DNA of 11,308 bases from an uncultured Lachnospiraceae bacterium (GCA_910587935.1 CAJUNP010000058.1:1-11308), one strand, 5' to 3'. Counted from the first letter of the stretch, positions 1 through 6,426 are shown. The notes: generated by a model not told the origin, from the sequence alone. Made by a program: numbers and translations.

Positions 1-90
1 CTCTTTTTCTTAGAATTTTCAGGGTTGCATTACTGTTTAGTTGTCAAGGTGCTGCCTGCCGACGCCATTGAAATATTACCGACGTGCGAC
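1..90 (-). other. 5' leader of an rRNA operon (16S gene lies left of the window)
   Basis: Read on the minus strand, this stretch contains CACCTTGACAACTAAACAG, followed by AATGCAACCCTGAAAATTCT. It resembles the leader found just before 16S rRNA genes in Firmicutes, where a TTGA(A/C)AACTAAACA-type segment helps rRNA processing. A very strong promoter lies immediately upstream on the same strand, which favours the 16S leader over a 16S-23S spacer. The mature 16S sequence itself is not in the window. The identification rests on remembered leader sequences and the promoter, not on alignment. Confidence 0.7.
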
Positions 91-96
91 TTTCAT

Positions 97-160
97 ATAA
101 TATCAGAAAAGCCATTTTGTGTCAACTGATTTTTTAATTTTTTCCAAAAATTTTTTCCAT
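97..160 (-). promoter_or_regulatory. Strong rRNA-type promoter with UP element
   Basis: On the minus strand there is a perfect -35 TTGACA (120-125), a 17-base spacer and a -10 TATTAT (97-102), placing transcription start near position 90. Upstream of the -35, at about 126-160, the sequence is almost all A and T with phased A and T runs, as expected of an UP element bound by the RNA polymerase alpha subunit. This combination is typical of rRNA promoters in Firmicutes and fits the leader that follows. Confidence 0.85.
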
Positions 161-170
161 AAATTATGAT
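142..170 (+). promoter_or_regulatory. Possible promoter for the peptide/radical SAM pair
   Basis: A -10-like TATGAT (165-170) lies 17 bases after a poor -35, TTCCAA (142-147). It would start transcription near 177 and give an untranslated leader of about 109 bases before the ATG at 286. It lies in the same A/T-rich stretch as the rRNA UP element, so the two divergent promoters would share DNA. An alternative -10, TATAAC, is at 189-194. Both are weak matches. Confidence 0.3.
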
Positions 171-194
171 GCGCTTATTCGTATCTTTTATAAC

Positions 195-279
195 AAAACA
201 TGGAGGAAAATCCTGCACAGCCTGCCGGGCATGGCTCCCTGCATTGGCAGTCGCATTTTCCTTCGGAAAACATGGAGGA
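195..279 (+). repeat. Two copies of a 13-base repeat containing a ribosome site
   Basis: AAAACATGGAGGA occurs at 195-207 and again at 267-279, start to start 72 bases apart (24 codons). The second copy provides the GGAGG used by the gene starting at 286. The first has no well-spaced start codon after it. An open frame of 29 codons runs from the ATG inside the first copy (200) to a TGA at 287-289 that overlaps the ATG at 286. Its own ribosome site is absent, so I do not call it a gene. Confidence 0.6.
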
Positions 280-285
280 TTTAAT

Positions 286-702
286 ATGAAAGGAAAAGAA
301 AAATGCCGTGCATTGAAAGAAATCCGCAGACAGATTGCGGAAAAGAATGAAATTGCTTATGTTGTTTCCGAATGTAAGCATCAGGGAGACTGTAAAGGCA
401 CCTGTCCTAAATGTGAAGCGGAACTTCGTTATCTGGAAGGCCAGTTAAAAATCAGGCAAAATCTGGGAAAGGCCGTTACCATAGCCGGCTTGTGTGCAGC
501 TATGCCTGCGCTGACCGCCTGTACTTTCCCAATCGGCGCAGAAATCGGCGAGGGCATGGAAAACTATCCGGAAGCCGGAGTAATGCCCGCCGATTATGCC
601 GGTGGCATAGATGATAATTCATATGAATCACCGGAAATTTCGGGTTCGGTGATAACTATTACGGACGACCTCATGGGAGATATGCCCATGCCCAATGACT
701 GA
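286..702 (+). CDS. Small protein with Cys cluster, internal lipobox and acidic tail; radical SAM partner
   Basis: This 138-residue protein has no assigned function. The start at 286 is chosen because GGAGG (274-278) stands 7 bases before it; the open frame continues upstream to 166 but without a ribosome site and into the rRNA promoter region. Visible parts are: a basic N-terminus; a cluster C30-x-H32-x3-C36-x3-C40-P-K-C43, which looks like a metal-binding knuckle; a short E/L/R-rich helix ending in a YLE segment; a hydrophobic stretch at about 62-78 closing with L76-T77-A78-C79, a match to a lipobox; and a strongly acidic, Gly/Pro-rich tail (80-138) with no lysine or arginine. It is followed closely by a radical SAM gene, and I recall similar pairs in other gut anaerobes, though I cannot verify this here. 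It may be a substrate of that enzyme (a peptide-type precursor) or a lipid-anchored partner. Function is inference. Confidence 0.8.
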   Translation: MKGKEKCRALKEIRRQIAEKNEIAYVVSECKHQGDCKGTCPKCEAELRYLEGQLKIRQNLGKAVTIAGLCAAMPALTACTFPIGAEIGEGMENYPEAGVMPADYAGGIDDNSYESPEISGSVITITDDLMGDMPMPND

Positions 703-721
703 CCCGGAGGAATATACATCT

Positions 722-1339
722 ATGGACAACACACTTCCCGTTATTAATATACTGCGCCATCGTCTTACATCAGACGGTGGCGGCGTTATTACTTTAGTCG
801 GTTCCTGCGGCTGTCCCCTGCACTGCAGATATTGTATAAACGAAGGAGTGATCCGCAATCCGGAAAAGACTGTAAAATATACGCCGGAAAAGTTATTAGA
901 GGCCGTAAAAATAGACGACTTATATTTTCAGTCCACCGGAGGCGGAATAACCTTCGGCGGCGGAGAATCGCTTCTTTATGCCGATTTCATCCATGCATTC
1001 CGCAGGCTGGCTTCTTCAAACTGGCGGATCAACATAGAAACTTCTTTAAATATAGGAGAAAATATGTTAAAAAAGGTCCTTGATGACATAGACGAATATA
1101 TCGTCGACATCAAGGACATGAATCCGGAAATTTACAAAAAATACACGGGGAAAAATCAGGAGTTAATGCTTCATAATCTGAAACTTCTGATAAAATCCGG
1201 CAAAAAGGATCAACTGCATATCCGGATACCGCACATTCCGGAATATAATACGGAAGCGGACGTGCGAAGCAGCGTGGAACAGCTACGCCGTATGGGCATT
1301 ACAAAAACGGAAGTTTTCCCTTATATTATTCGGAAATAA
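722..1339 (+). CDS. Compact radical SAM enzyme, glycyl-radical-activase-like
   Basis: A 205-residue radical SAM protein. The motif C31-P-L-H-C35-R-Y-C38 is the CxxxCxxC that binds the catalytic [4Fe-4S] cluster. TFGGGES (77-83) corresponds to the SAM-binding GGE motif, with an extra glycine and Ser where activases usually have Pro. Later segments (IETSLN at 105-110; VDIKDMNPEIYKKYTG at 128-143; IRIPHIPEYN at 167-176) follow the order seen in pyruvate formate-lyase activating enzyme. No ferredoxin insert, SPASM or RRE domain is visible. The ATG at 722 follows GGAGG (706-710) at a rather long 11 bases; an in-frame ATG at 695 lacks a ribosome site and overlaps the upstream gene. No glycyl radical enzyme is adjacent, so the preceding small protein is the likeliest partner. 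The family call is strong; the substrate is unknown. Confidence 0.88.
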   Translation: MDNTLPVINILRHRLTSDGGGVITLVGSCGCPLHCRYCINEGVIRNPEKTVKYTPEKLLEAVKIDDLYFQSTGGGITFGGGESLLYADFIHAFRRLASSNWRINIETSLNIGENMLKKVLDDIDEYIVDIKDMNPEIYKKYTGKNQELMLHNLKLLIKSGKKDQLHIRIPHIPEYNTEADVRSSVEQLRRMGITKTEVFPYIIRK

Positions 1340-1340
1340 T
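1325..1340. other. Palindrome carrying the stop codons of two convergent genes
   Basis: ATTATT-CGGA-AATAAT is a perfect 6-base inverted repeat. The right arm holds the TAA of the plus-strand radical SAM gene (1337-1339) and the left arm holds the TAA of the minus-strand cvpA-like gene (1326-1328). The coding ends overlap by 14 bases. The stem is all A/T, with no G/C core and no T run, so it is unlikely to terminate transcription efficiently. Confidence 0.6.
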
Positions 1341-1880
1341 GCCTATAACATTTTCAGCTGCATCGGTTATATCCTGCATTTGCAAAGGAATAAAGGAGGC
1401 TTTTTCGCTGAGTATTCCAACCCAGTAGGCAAGGTAATTATGCTCGTACAGGAACGTCAACAGCTTGTTGTCTTTTACACAGAGTAAAATCTGCTGCCCA
1501 ATGGCTCCCATGCCGAAATTCATTACAAGTGAAAAAATAACCCAGGTAATCAAAACGGTTTCCAGGATTCCCACAACGCCTCCCAGCAGCCTGTCAAATC
1601 CGTGTACTACCGGCAGCTTGGCAATCATCTTTGCCGAAAAGAATACAAGGCTGATAATCCGGTGCACAATGCACAATACCAGAAACAAAATAATGGCTAC
1701 AATCATTTTCACAATTGCCTTTTCCATATAACTGTTCAAGGCAATCCCCAGCAATACCACGGCTACGGACATCACAATCAGCGACACCATGGATATAATT
1801 TCCCGCACCATTCCTACCCGAAAACCTTCAATCACTCTCCAAATCAGAATAATACCGACCACAATCAGCAAAATATTCAT
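1326..1880 (-). CDS. CvpA-family membrane protein
   Basis: A 184-residue, very hydrophobic protein with about four membrane segments (about 2-18, 27-48, 56-75 and 103-125) and a polar C-terminus. The E-G-F-R-x-G-x-x-R-E pattern after the first segment and the overall size fit the CvpA/colicin V production family. The family is linked to envelope integrity, but its biochemical role is not settled. AAAGGA stands 8 bases before the ATG. It is the third gene of a minus-strand unit, 28 bases after the DUF5711-like gene, and is transcribed towards the radical SAM gene, with which its end overlaps. The grouping with LysM and propeller proteins suggests an envelope role. The call rests on topology and motif, not alignment. 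Confidence 0.78.
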   Translation of the reverse strand: MNILLIVVGIILIWRVIEGFRVGMVREIISMVSLIVMSVAVVLLGIALNSYMEKAIVKMIVAIILFLVLCIVHRIISLVFFSAKMIAKLPVVHGFDRLLGGVVGILETVLITWVIFSLVMNFGMGAIGQQILLCVKDNKLLTFLYEHNYLAYWVGILSEKASFIPLQMQDITDAAENVIGIISE

Positions 1881-1908
1881 ACTCTAAATCCTTTCTTATG
1901 TAATTCGC

Positions 1909-3117
1909 CTATTTCAATTCTACCACATCTATTGAATCCGCCGTTACCAGCACATACCGGAACTGTCCTGAAACCGGAATCATGGTTCGGACTGCTTTTT
2001 CAAACGTTCCGCTGTATTTGAGTCTGCCGGAAATATTATACACCATGCACTTCTGTTCATTATAGATGGTGATAACGTCTTCTCCGAATATAATTCCGGC
2101 ATCACTGATACTTTGCAGTTCAAAAGGAATCGATACAATTTCTTCTCCCTGAATATCCATAACGCTTAAGCGATATGTGCTTTCCAGATCGCTGTTAAAG
2201 TAAACCAGGCCGATATATTTATCACTTGTGTATACTGCCTGAATTTCTTCGTCGATCAGGCGCAGCATATGCGTTTCGGGCACTTCGCCGCCCTTGTATA
2301 ATATAACCTGGTTATCGGCCGCCGCAAACGCCGTATTGTCATTTATAAAATGAATATACGGTATAAAAGTATCGGTGTAATTATAGCCTGCCACCAAGTG
2401 ATCAATTTGGTTTTCTCCCACGGCTCCAAAATTGTAAAACGCAACCCTTGTCTGTAATTGTCCGGCTTCCACATAGGTATAGGAAACCGCTACCAGCTTG
2501 GCGTTATCCGACAGACTGACCGCGGACGGGTAGCCTGTATCGTTCATTCTTGTGGGTATACTGACCAATTCCTTTCCCTGGGAATCATACATATTGATCC
2601 AGGTTACTTTGGAATCTTCCTGAACCGTCAGAACCACCCCGTTAGCTGCTACACATATGTAATGCACGGGCATGTTGGTGCTGATCTCGCCTAATTTTTT
2701 CTCGCTGTTCATGACATATACATTCCGGCCGTTATAATCCGCTACCGCCAGTACATCCCTGCAAACGGCAATCATGGGGTTCTGCATTTCATAGGTCTGA
2801 TTCCATATGGCATTTCCTTTTGAATCCATACAGGAAATTCCGTCATTGCTGTAGCTTACCACCTTGCCGTCCAGTCCCAGATCCCTGACACCGGATATTT
2901 CCTGACGCGGAACGGTAGAAATCTGACTCATCTGGGTATAAACCTTATTCCGGTCCTGTATATATAAAACAATTACAATGGCAACAATCAGAAAAACAGC
3001 CAATGCCGTTCGATAAAAAATACTCATTCGGTGCTTTTTAATCTGTTTGGAAAAATCAGGCTGCTGACCGGCGTTTCTTTTTTCCTTTTCTTTTAAGTAT
3101 GACCTGATATTTGACAT
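1909..3117 (-). CDS. DUF5711-like membrane-anchored beta-propeller protein
   Basis: A 402-residue protein. A basic cytoplasmic N-terminus (about 1-33) is followed by one membrane segment (about 34-53) and a long extracytoplasmic part. That part consists of repeated short beta-strand units with patterns such as VSYSNDGISCMDSKGN, IAVCRDVLAVADYNG and VTWINMYDSQGKEL, as in WD40/PQQ-like propellers. I recognise this layout as DUF5711, a family of clostridia whose function is not known. No catalytic motif is visible, so it is more likely a scaffold or sensor than an enzyme. The start has an AAGGA site 6 bases upstream. It lies 38 bases after the LysM gene and 28 bases before the cvpA-like gene. A TATACT motif in the gap before it could give it an additional promoter. 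Confidence 0.75.
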   Translation of the reverse strand: MSNIRSYLKEKEKRNAGQQPDFSKQIKKHRMSIFYRTALAVFLIVAIVIVLYIQDRNKVYTQMSQISTVPRQEISGVRDLGLDGKVVSYSNDGISCMDSKGNAIWNQTYEMQNPMIAVCRDVLAVADYNGRNVYVMNSEKKLGEISTNMPVHYICVAANGVVLTVQEDSKVTWINMYDSQGKELVSIPTRMNDTGYPSAVSLSDNAKLVAVSYTYVEAGQLQTRVAFYNFGAVGENQIDHLVAGYNYTDTFIPYIHFINDNTAFAAADNQVILYKGGEVPETHMLRLIDEEIQAVYTSDKYIGLVYFNSDLESTYRLSVMDIQGEEIVSIPFELQSISDAGIIFGEDVITIYNEQKCMVYNISGRLKYSGTFEKAVRTMIPVSGQFRYVLVTADSIDVVELK

Positions 3118-3137
3118 GACAATTCCTTTTTTATCTT

Positions 3138-3146
3138 AGTATAACA
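3138..3146 (-). promoter_or_regulatory. Possible extended -10 before the DUF5711-like gene
   Basis: TGT-TATACT reads as an extended -10 element on the minus strand, about 20 bases before the start codon region. The only -35 candidate, TTGCCC (3159-3164), gives a short 15-base spacer. The same core, GTTATACT(A/G)AGA, recurs before the LysM gene at 4304-4314, which raises the chance that both are functional. Confidence 0.3.
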
Positions 3147-3155
3147 CAATATTTA

Positions 3156-4265
3156 TCAGGGCAATATGATTTTTTGTCCTACCTGTATATTATCAGAATT
3201 TGTAATTCCGTTCAATTCACAAATAGCTCCCACCTGACTAATATCGCCATAATACATTTTACTGATTGCGTTTAAAGTTTCTCCTCTTTGAATGGTATGC
3301 GTTTTATTCTGTGCCGCCGGCGCTTTTGCCGGTTCTGCCTGTACCGGGTCTGTAGGCGCCGTCTGTGCGTTTTCCTGCTGCATTTTACCGAACAGGTCTT
3401 CCTGATTATCTCCTTCCGAAACAGAATAGTCCGCTTCTTCTATTATGGGTTCGGCGGATGCCTGTATTTTTTCCGCCTCCCGGTCCGGCAGTTTTTTTTC
3501 GGTCATGGTCTGGAAGGCTTTTTGAAAAAAATTCTGTAGGCTTTCTATTTTGCCCAGGCCGTTCATCGTAGAAATAGCCGTAACGCAAAGAACAATGAAA
3601 AGAGCCGCTGCCGCCGATTTTACAATTCCGAAAATTTTGATTTCACCCGTATTGCCATTTTCTTCTCTCACTGCTGCCGCTTTCCTCTCCCGCAGCGGAT
3701 GCCGTCCCGGGCTTACCGGATTCAACTGGCTGTGCGCCGGCGCAGGTTCCTGTTCCTGCTTCGGCTCCTGTGCCGGTTCTTCCTTGTGTTCCTCCCGTAT
3801 TCGTGGCTCCACCGACTTTTTTTCTTCTTCCGCCGCCTGCCTGTGTATCATGAAAGCCAGCATGCTTTCGTTTTTTTCGTAGAATATGTGATACCCTTTT
3901 ACATAGGTCTCACGGCCGGAAAGAAACAGATAAATTCCCTCCGGCAATTCGTCTTCAATAGTTATAAATCCAAGGGGCACATAAGATTCAAAATACTTCG
4001 CGCCCGCCCATGTTATCTCTTCATAATCCTGATCCGCCAGATAAGTGTCCGTCCTCCCATGCCGCGTCACCTCGCTGCCACCGTATAAAAAGAAATACTG
4101 AAGCTTTCCCTCTGTTCGCATAATCCCGTAAAAAGCAACTCTTTTCTTACGGTCGGGTTCCTGCCTGCAAAGCTGTTTTAAATAAGAAATTACATAATCT
4201 TCAATAAAAACTTTATAATCGCCGTGTACTTCTCCCACTTGAGTCGTATTTTTAGGTATGTCCAT
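3156..4265 (-). CDS. Type II membrane protein with C-terminal LysM domain
   Basis: A 369-residue protein. The ATG at 4265 is preferred over an upstream TTG at 4283 because GGAGG (4275-4279) stands 9 bases before it. Order of parts: a folded N-terminal domain (about 1-145) that I do not recognise; a charged, E/P/Q-rich linker (about 146-205); one membrane segment (about 212-234); a second low-complexity E/A/P-rich linker; and a LysM domain at 322-368 with the typical HTIQRGETLNAISKMYYG start and QVGQKIILP end. With the N-terminal domain in the cytosol, LysM would reach the cell wall and bind N-acetylglucosamine-containing glycan. It would therefore link the wall to a cytosolic domain. It appears to be the first gene of a three-gene unit with the DUF5711-like and CvpA-like genes, set off from galM by a terminator. 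No wall hydrolase domain is present. Confidence 0.85.
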   Translation of the reverse strand: MDIPKNTTQVGEVHGDYKVFIEDYVISYLKQLCRQEPDRKKRVAFYGIMRTEGKLQYFFLYGGSEVTRHGRTDTYLADQDYEEITWAGAKYFESYVPLGFITIEDELPEGIYLFLSGRETYVKGYHIFYEKNESMLAFMIHRQAAEEEKKSVEPRIREEHKEEPAQEPKQEQEPAPAHSQLNPVSPGRHPLRERKAAAVREENGNTGEIKIFGIVKSAAAALFIVLCVTAISTMNGLGKIESLQNFFQKAFQTMTEKKLPDREAEKIQASAEPIIEEADYSVSEGDNQEDLFGKMQQENAQTAPTDPVQAEPAKAPAAQNKTHTIQRGETLNAISKMYYGDISQVGAICELNGITNSDNIQVGQKIILP

Positions 4266-4306
4266 TCCTTTACACCTCCACAAGCATTTCTTACCTGTTT
4301 TCTCTC

Positions 4307-4312
4307 AGTATA
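4307..4312 (-). promoter_or_regulatory. Possible -10 for the LysM operon
   Basis: TATACT lies about 42 bases before the LysM start codon and downstream of the galM terminator, where a promoter is needed. No good -35 is found at 16-18 bases (TAAAAA at 17). The surrounding GTTATACT(A/G)AGA core matches that before the DUF5711-like gene. Confidence 0.3.
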
Positions 4313-4370
4313 ACGAATGGATTCCTCGTTTTTTAGCGTAAACTGTCATCCCGCCCCACGAATTCATCGA

Positions 4371-4410
4371 CAAAAAATACTGCCATATCCTTATAATTCA
4401 TGGCAGTATT
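4371..4410 (-). terminator. Intrinsic terminator after galM
   Basis: AATACTGCCAT (4376-4386) and ATGGCAGTATT (4400-4410) form a perfect 11-base stem with a 13-base loop. On the minus strand the second arm runs straight into a T run (TTTTTTG, complement of 4371-4377). It begins 10 bases after the galM stop and would end the pfk-dnaX-ybaB-recR-galM transcript before the LysM promoter region. Confidence 0.85.
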
Positions 4411-4420
4411 CCCGGCTGCA

Positions 4421-5464
4421 TTATTGAACGGCTGCAAATTCATAAATTGTAGTGGAATCATAAGACCGGTCCGGTCCGAATACGGCGCAGGGAAATTCCG
4501 GTCTGTTAGGGGAATCCGGAAAATATTGTGTCTCCAGGCAAAATCCCTGGCGCTTACTGTAAATACAGTTTTCCTTTCCTGTCTGCCTGTCGATAAAATT
4601 ACCCGCATAAAACTGTACGCCCGGCAGATCCGTATAAACATTCATCCTGATTCCGCTGGCAGGCGCTTTTACGCACGCAAATCTGCGCACCGTTCCGTCC
4701 TGTCCGTCCAGTACCCAGTTATGATCGTAGCCTCCCGTCCGTTTTAGCTGGCTGCTGTCCGCGTCTATATGTTGTCCGATTGTTTTGGGAGTTCTGAAGT
4801 CAAAAGGAGTCCCCTCTACACTTCTTATTTCGCCGGTCGGAATACCGCCTTTTGCCACAGGCGTAAAATGAGAAGCCGAAAGCTCTAAAATATGGGATTC
4901 AATATTTCCCGTCCGGTGTCCTTCCAAATTAAAATAACTGTGATTCGTCAGGTTCAGCAGGGTATCCCGGTCGCTTTCCGCATGATACGTTATCTTAAGC
5001 TGGTTGGCGTCGTTCAGGGTATATGTAACCTGCACGTCCTTTTTTCCCGGAAATCCCAGCGTATTGTCATCCTCCAAAAAGAAAGCGACACAGTTATCTC
5101 CGATTGCGGCCTCCCAATAACGTTTATGGTAACCATTCTGTTTATGGCTGTGAAGATTGTTATTTCCGTCGTTGGCATCCAGATGATACGTTTTCCCATC
5201 CAGAGAAAATGCGGCTCCGCCGATCCGGTTCGCGTTGGGTCCCACCGTAGAACCAAAGAAATTATCGTTGCCGTAATAGTCCTCCAGTCTGTCAAAGCCG
5301 AGAACGATGTCCCGCAGTTCTCCCCGCCGGTCCGGTATCCACAAGTTAACGAGAACCGCGCCGTAATTAATGACCGACGCACGGCAGCCATTATTATTTT
5401 CGATGGTATACAGAAAAATTTCTTTTCCGCATTTACATGTACCGAAGCTGTTCTTTATTACCAT
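4421..5464 (-). CDS. galM: Aldose 1-epimerase (galactose mutarotase)
   Basis: A 347-residue cytosolic enzyme that interconverts the alpha and beta anomers of galactose and other aldoses, feeding the Leloir pathway and sugar catabolism. Family landmarks are in place: GPNANRIGG at 75-83 (Arg80), NNLHSH with His105, NLTNHSYFNL with the catalytic acid His175, GYDHNWVL with Asp247, and CLETQYFPD with the catalytic base Glu311. Length is normal for the family. The start follows GGAGG by 7 bases, and the gene sits 18 bases after recR. It is the last gene of the operon, before a clear terminator. No other galactose gene is nearby, so its link here is probably to general sugar use alongside the phosphofructokinase at the operon head. 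Confidence 0.93.
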   Translation of the reverse strand: MVIKNSFGTCKCGKEIFLYTIENNNGCRASVINYGAVLVNLWIPDRRGELRDIVLGFDRLEDYYGNDNFFGSTVGPNANRIGGAAFSLDGKTYHLDANDGNNNLHSHKQNGYHKRYWEAAIGDNCVAFFLEDDNTLGFPGKKDVQVTYTLNDANQLKITYHAESDRDTLLNLTNHSYFNLEGHRTGNIESHILELSASHFTPVAKGGIPTGEIRSVEGTPFDFRTPKTIGQHIDADSSQLKRTGGYDHNWVLDGQDGTVRRFACVKAPASGIRMNVYTDLPGVQFYAGNFIDRQTGKENCIYSKRQGFCLETQYFPDSPNRPEFPCAVFGPDRSYDSTTIYEFAAVQ

Positions 5465-5482
5465 CGTGAATCCTCCATACCG

Positions 5483-6079
5483 TTACAATTCCACTCTGCC
5501 CTCCAGAGCGCGAAGTAAAGTTACTTCGTCTATGTATTCCAGATCGCCGCCTACCGGAACGCCGCTTGCTATCCTTGTAACACGGATTCCCGTAGGTTTT
5601 ATCATTTTACTGATATACATAGCCGTCGTTTCCCCTTCCAGGCTGGAATTGGTGGCAATGATCACTTCCTCCACTTCCCCCTGCAGGCGGGTCATTAATT
5701 CTTTCAGGCGAATATCGTTAGGTCCGATTCCCAGCATGGGAGAAATCGCCCCATGCAGCACATGGTAAATCCCCTCATATTTTCCTGTTTTTTCATAAGC
5801 TGTCAGATCTCTTGTATTCTCCACCACCATAATGGTCCTGTGATCCCGTTTATCGTTTGCACAGATGGGGCAGATATCCTGATCGGTAAGAGTACAGCAC
5901 ACAGAACAGTATCGGACGTTCTCTTTTGCTTCCAATATCACTTTTGCCAGGCGGTTCACCCTTTCTTTCGGCATGTTGATGAGATGAAACGCAAGCCGCT
6001 GCGCAGACTTGGAGCCGATACCCGGAAGCGCCGCCAATTCCTCTATTAACCGGTTAATATGTCCGCTGTACAAATCCAT
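5483..6079 (-). CDS. recR: Recombination mediator protein RecR
   Basis: A 198-residue DNA-binding protein of the RecFOR pathway, which helps load RecA at gaps and stalled forks. The N-terminal helix-hairpin-helix (ALPGIGSKSAQRLAFHL, 17-33) is followed by a four-Cys zinc finger (C58, C61, C70, C73), a TOPRIM domain (IMVVENTRD from about 83; ATNSSLEGE at 142-150) and the C-terminal Walker-like segment GIRVTRIASGVPVGGDLEY. Length is typical. Its ATG overlaps the ybaB stop by one base (TGATG). The nearest GGAGG is about 12 bases away, inside ybaB, so translation is probably coupled to ybaB. dnaX-ybaB-recR is a widely conserved gene order. Confidence 0.96.
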   Translation of the reverse strand: MDLYSGHINRLIEELAALPGIGSKSAQRLAFHLINMPKERVNRLAKVILEAKENVRYCSVCCTLTDQDICPICANDKRDHRTIMVVENTRDLTAYEKTGKYEGIYHVLHGAISPMLGIGPNDIRLKELMTRLQGEVEEVIIATNSSLEGETTAMYISKMIKPTGIRVTRIASGVPVGGDLEYIDEVTLLRALEGRVEL

Positions 6080-6426
6080 CAGAAGGGAAAGCCTCCTCCC
6101 AGTCCGCCCGTCATCTTATTCATTAACTCGGCATTGGCTTCTTCCGCTTTCCGAAGCGCTTCATTAGTCGCCGCTACAATGAGATCCTGCAGCATTTCAA
6201 TATCCTCCGGATCTACTACTTCTTCACTGAGCTGCACCTTCACAACTTCCTTTTTACCGGTAACCACTACTTCTACAGCGCCTCCGCCGGCCGCTGCACA
6301 AAATTCTTTCGTCTCCATTTCTTTTTGATTTTCTTCCATCTGACGCTGCATTCTCTGCGCCTGTTTCATGAGATTATTCATATTGCCGGGAATCCCGCCT
6401 CCCGGAAAGCCTCCGCGTTTTGCCAT
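6079..6426 (-). CDS. YbaB/EbfC family nucleoid-associated protein
   Basis: A 115-residue small DNA-binding protein of the YbaB/EbfC family, which forms tweezers-shaped dimers and binds DNA. Visible parts are a Gly-rich N-terminus, a long helix rich in Met and Gln (MNNLMKQAQRMQRQMEENQ, 16-34), the central AAAGGGAVEVVVTGKKEV strand region, EDIEMLQDLIVAATNEAL helices and a Gly/Phe-rich tail. AGGAGG stands 7 bases before the ATG. It lies 18 bases after dnaX and overlaps recR by one base. The position between dnaX and recR supports the identification as much as the sequence does. Confidence 0.94.
   Translation of the reverse strand: MAKRGGFPGGGIPGNMNNLMKQAQRMQRQMEENQKEMETKEFCAAAGGGAVEVVVTGKKEVVKVQLSEEVVDPEDIEMLQDLIVAATNEALRKAEEANAELMNKMTGGLGGGFPF

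Noticed and set aside
166..285. N-terminal extension of the small Cys-cluster protein starting at 166
   Set aside because: There is no ribosome site before 166, the extension overlaps the promoter region, and GGAGG at 274-278 is ideally placed for the ATG at 286.
200..289. A 29-codon open frame overlapping the small-protein start as ATGA
   Set aside because: Its own ATG has no ribosome site upstream and the protein is unremarkable. It is kept only as part of the leader observation.
286..702. Small protein as a GrcA-like glycyl radical protein for the activase-like enzyme
   Set aside because: The RVxGY-type glycyl radical motif is not present in the tail, although many glycines are.
4333..4641. 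A 102-residue minus-strand frame over the end of galM and its terminator
   Set aside because: It lies in another frame of galM and reads through the terminator hairpin; it has no ribosome site.
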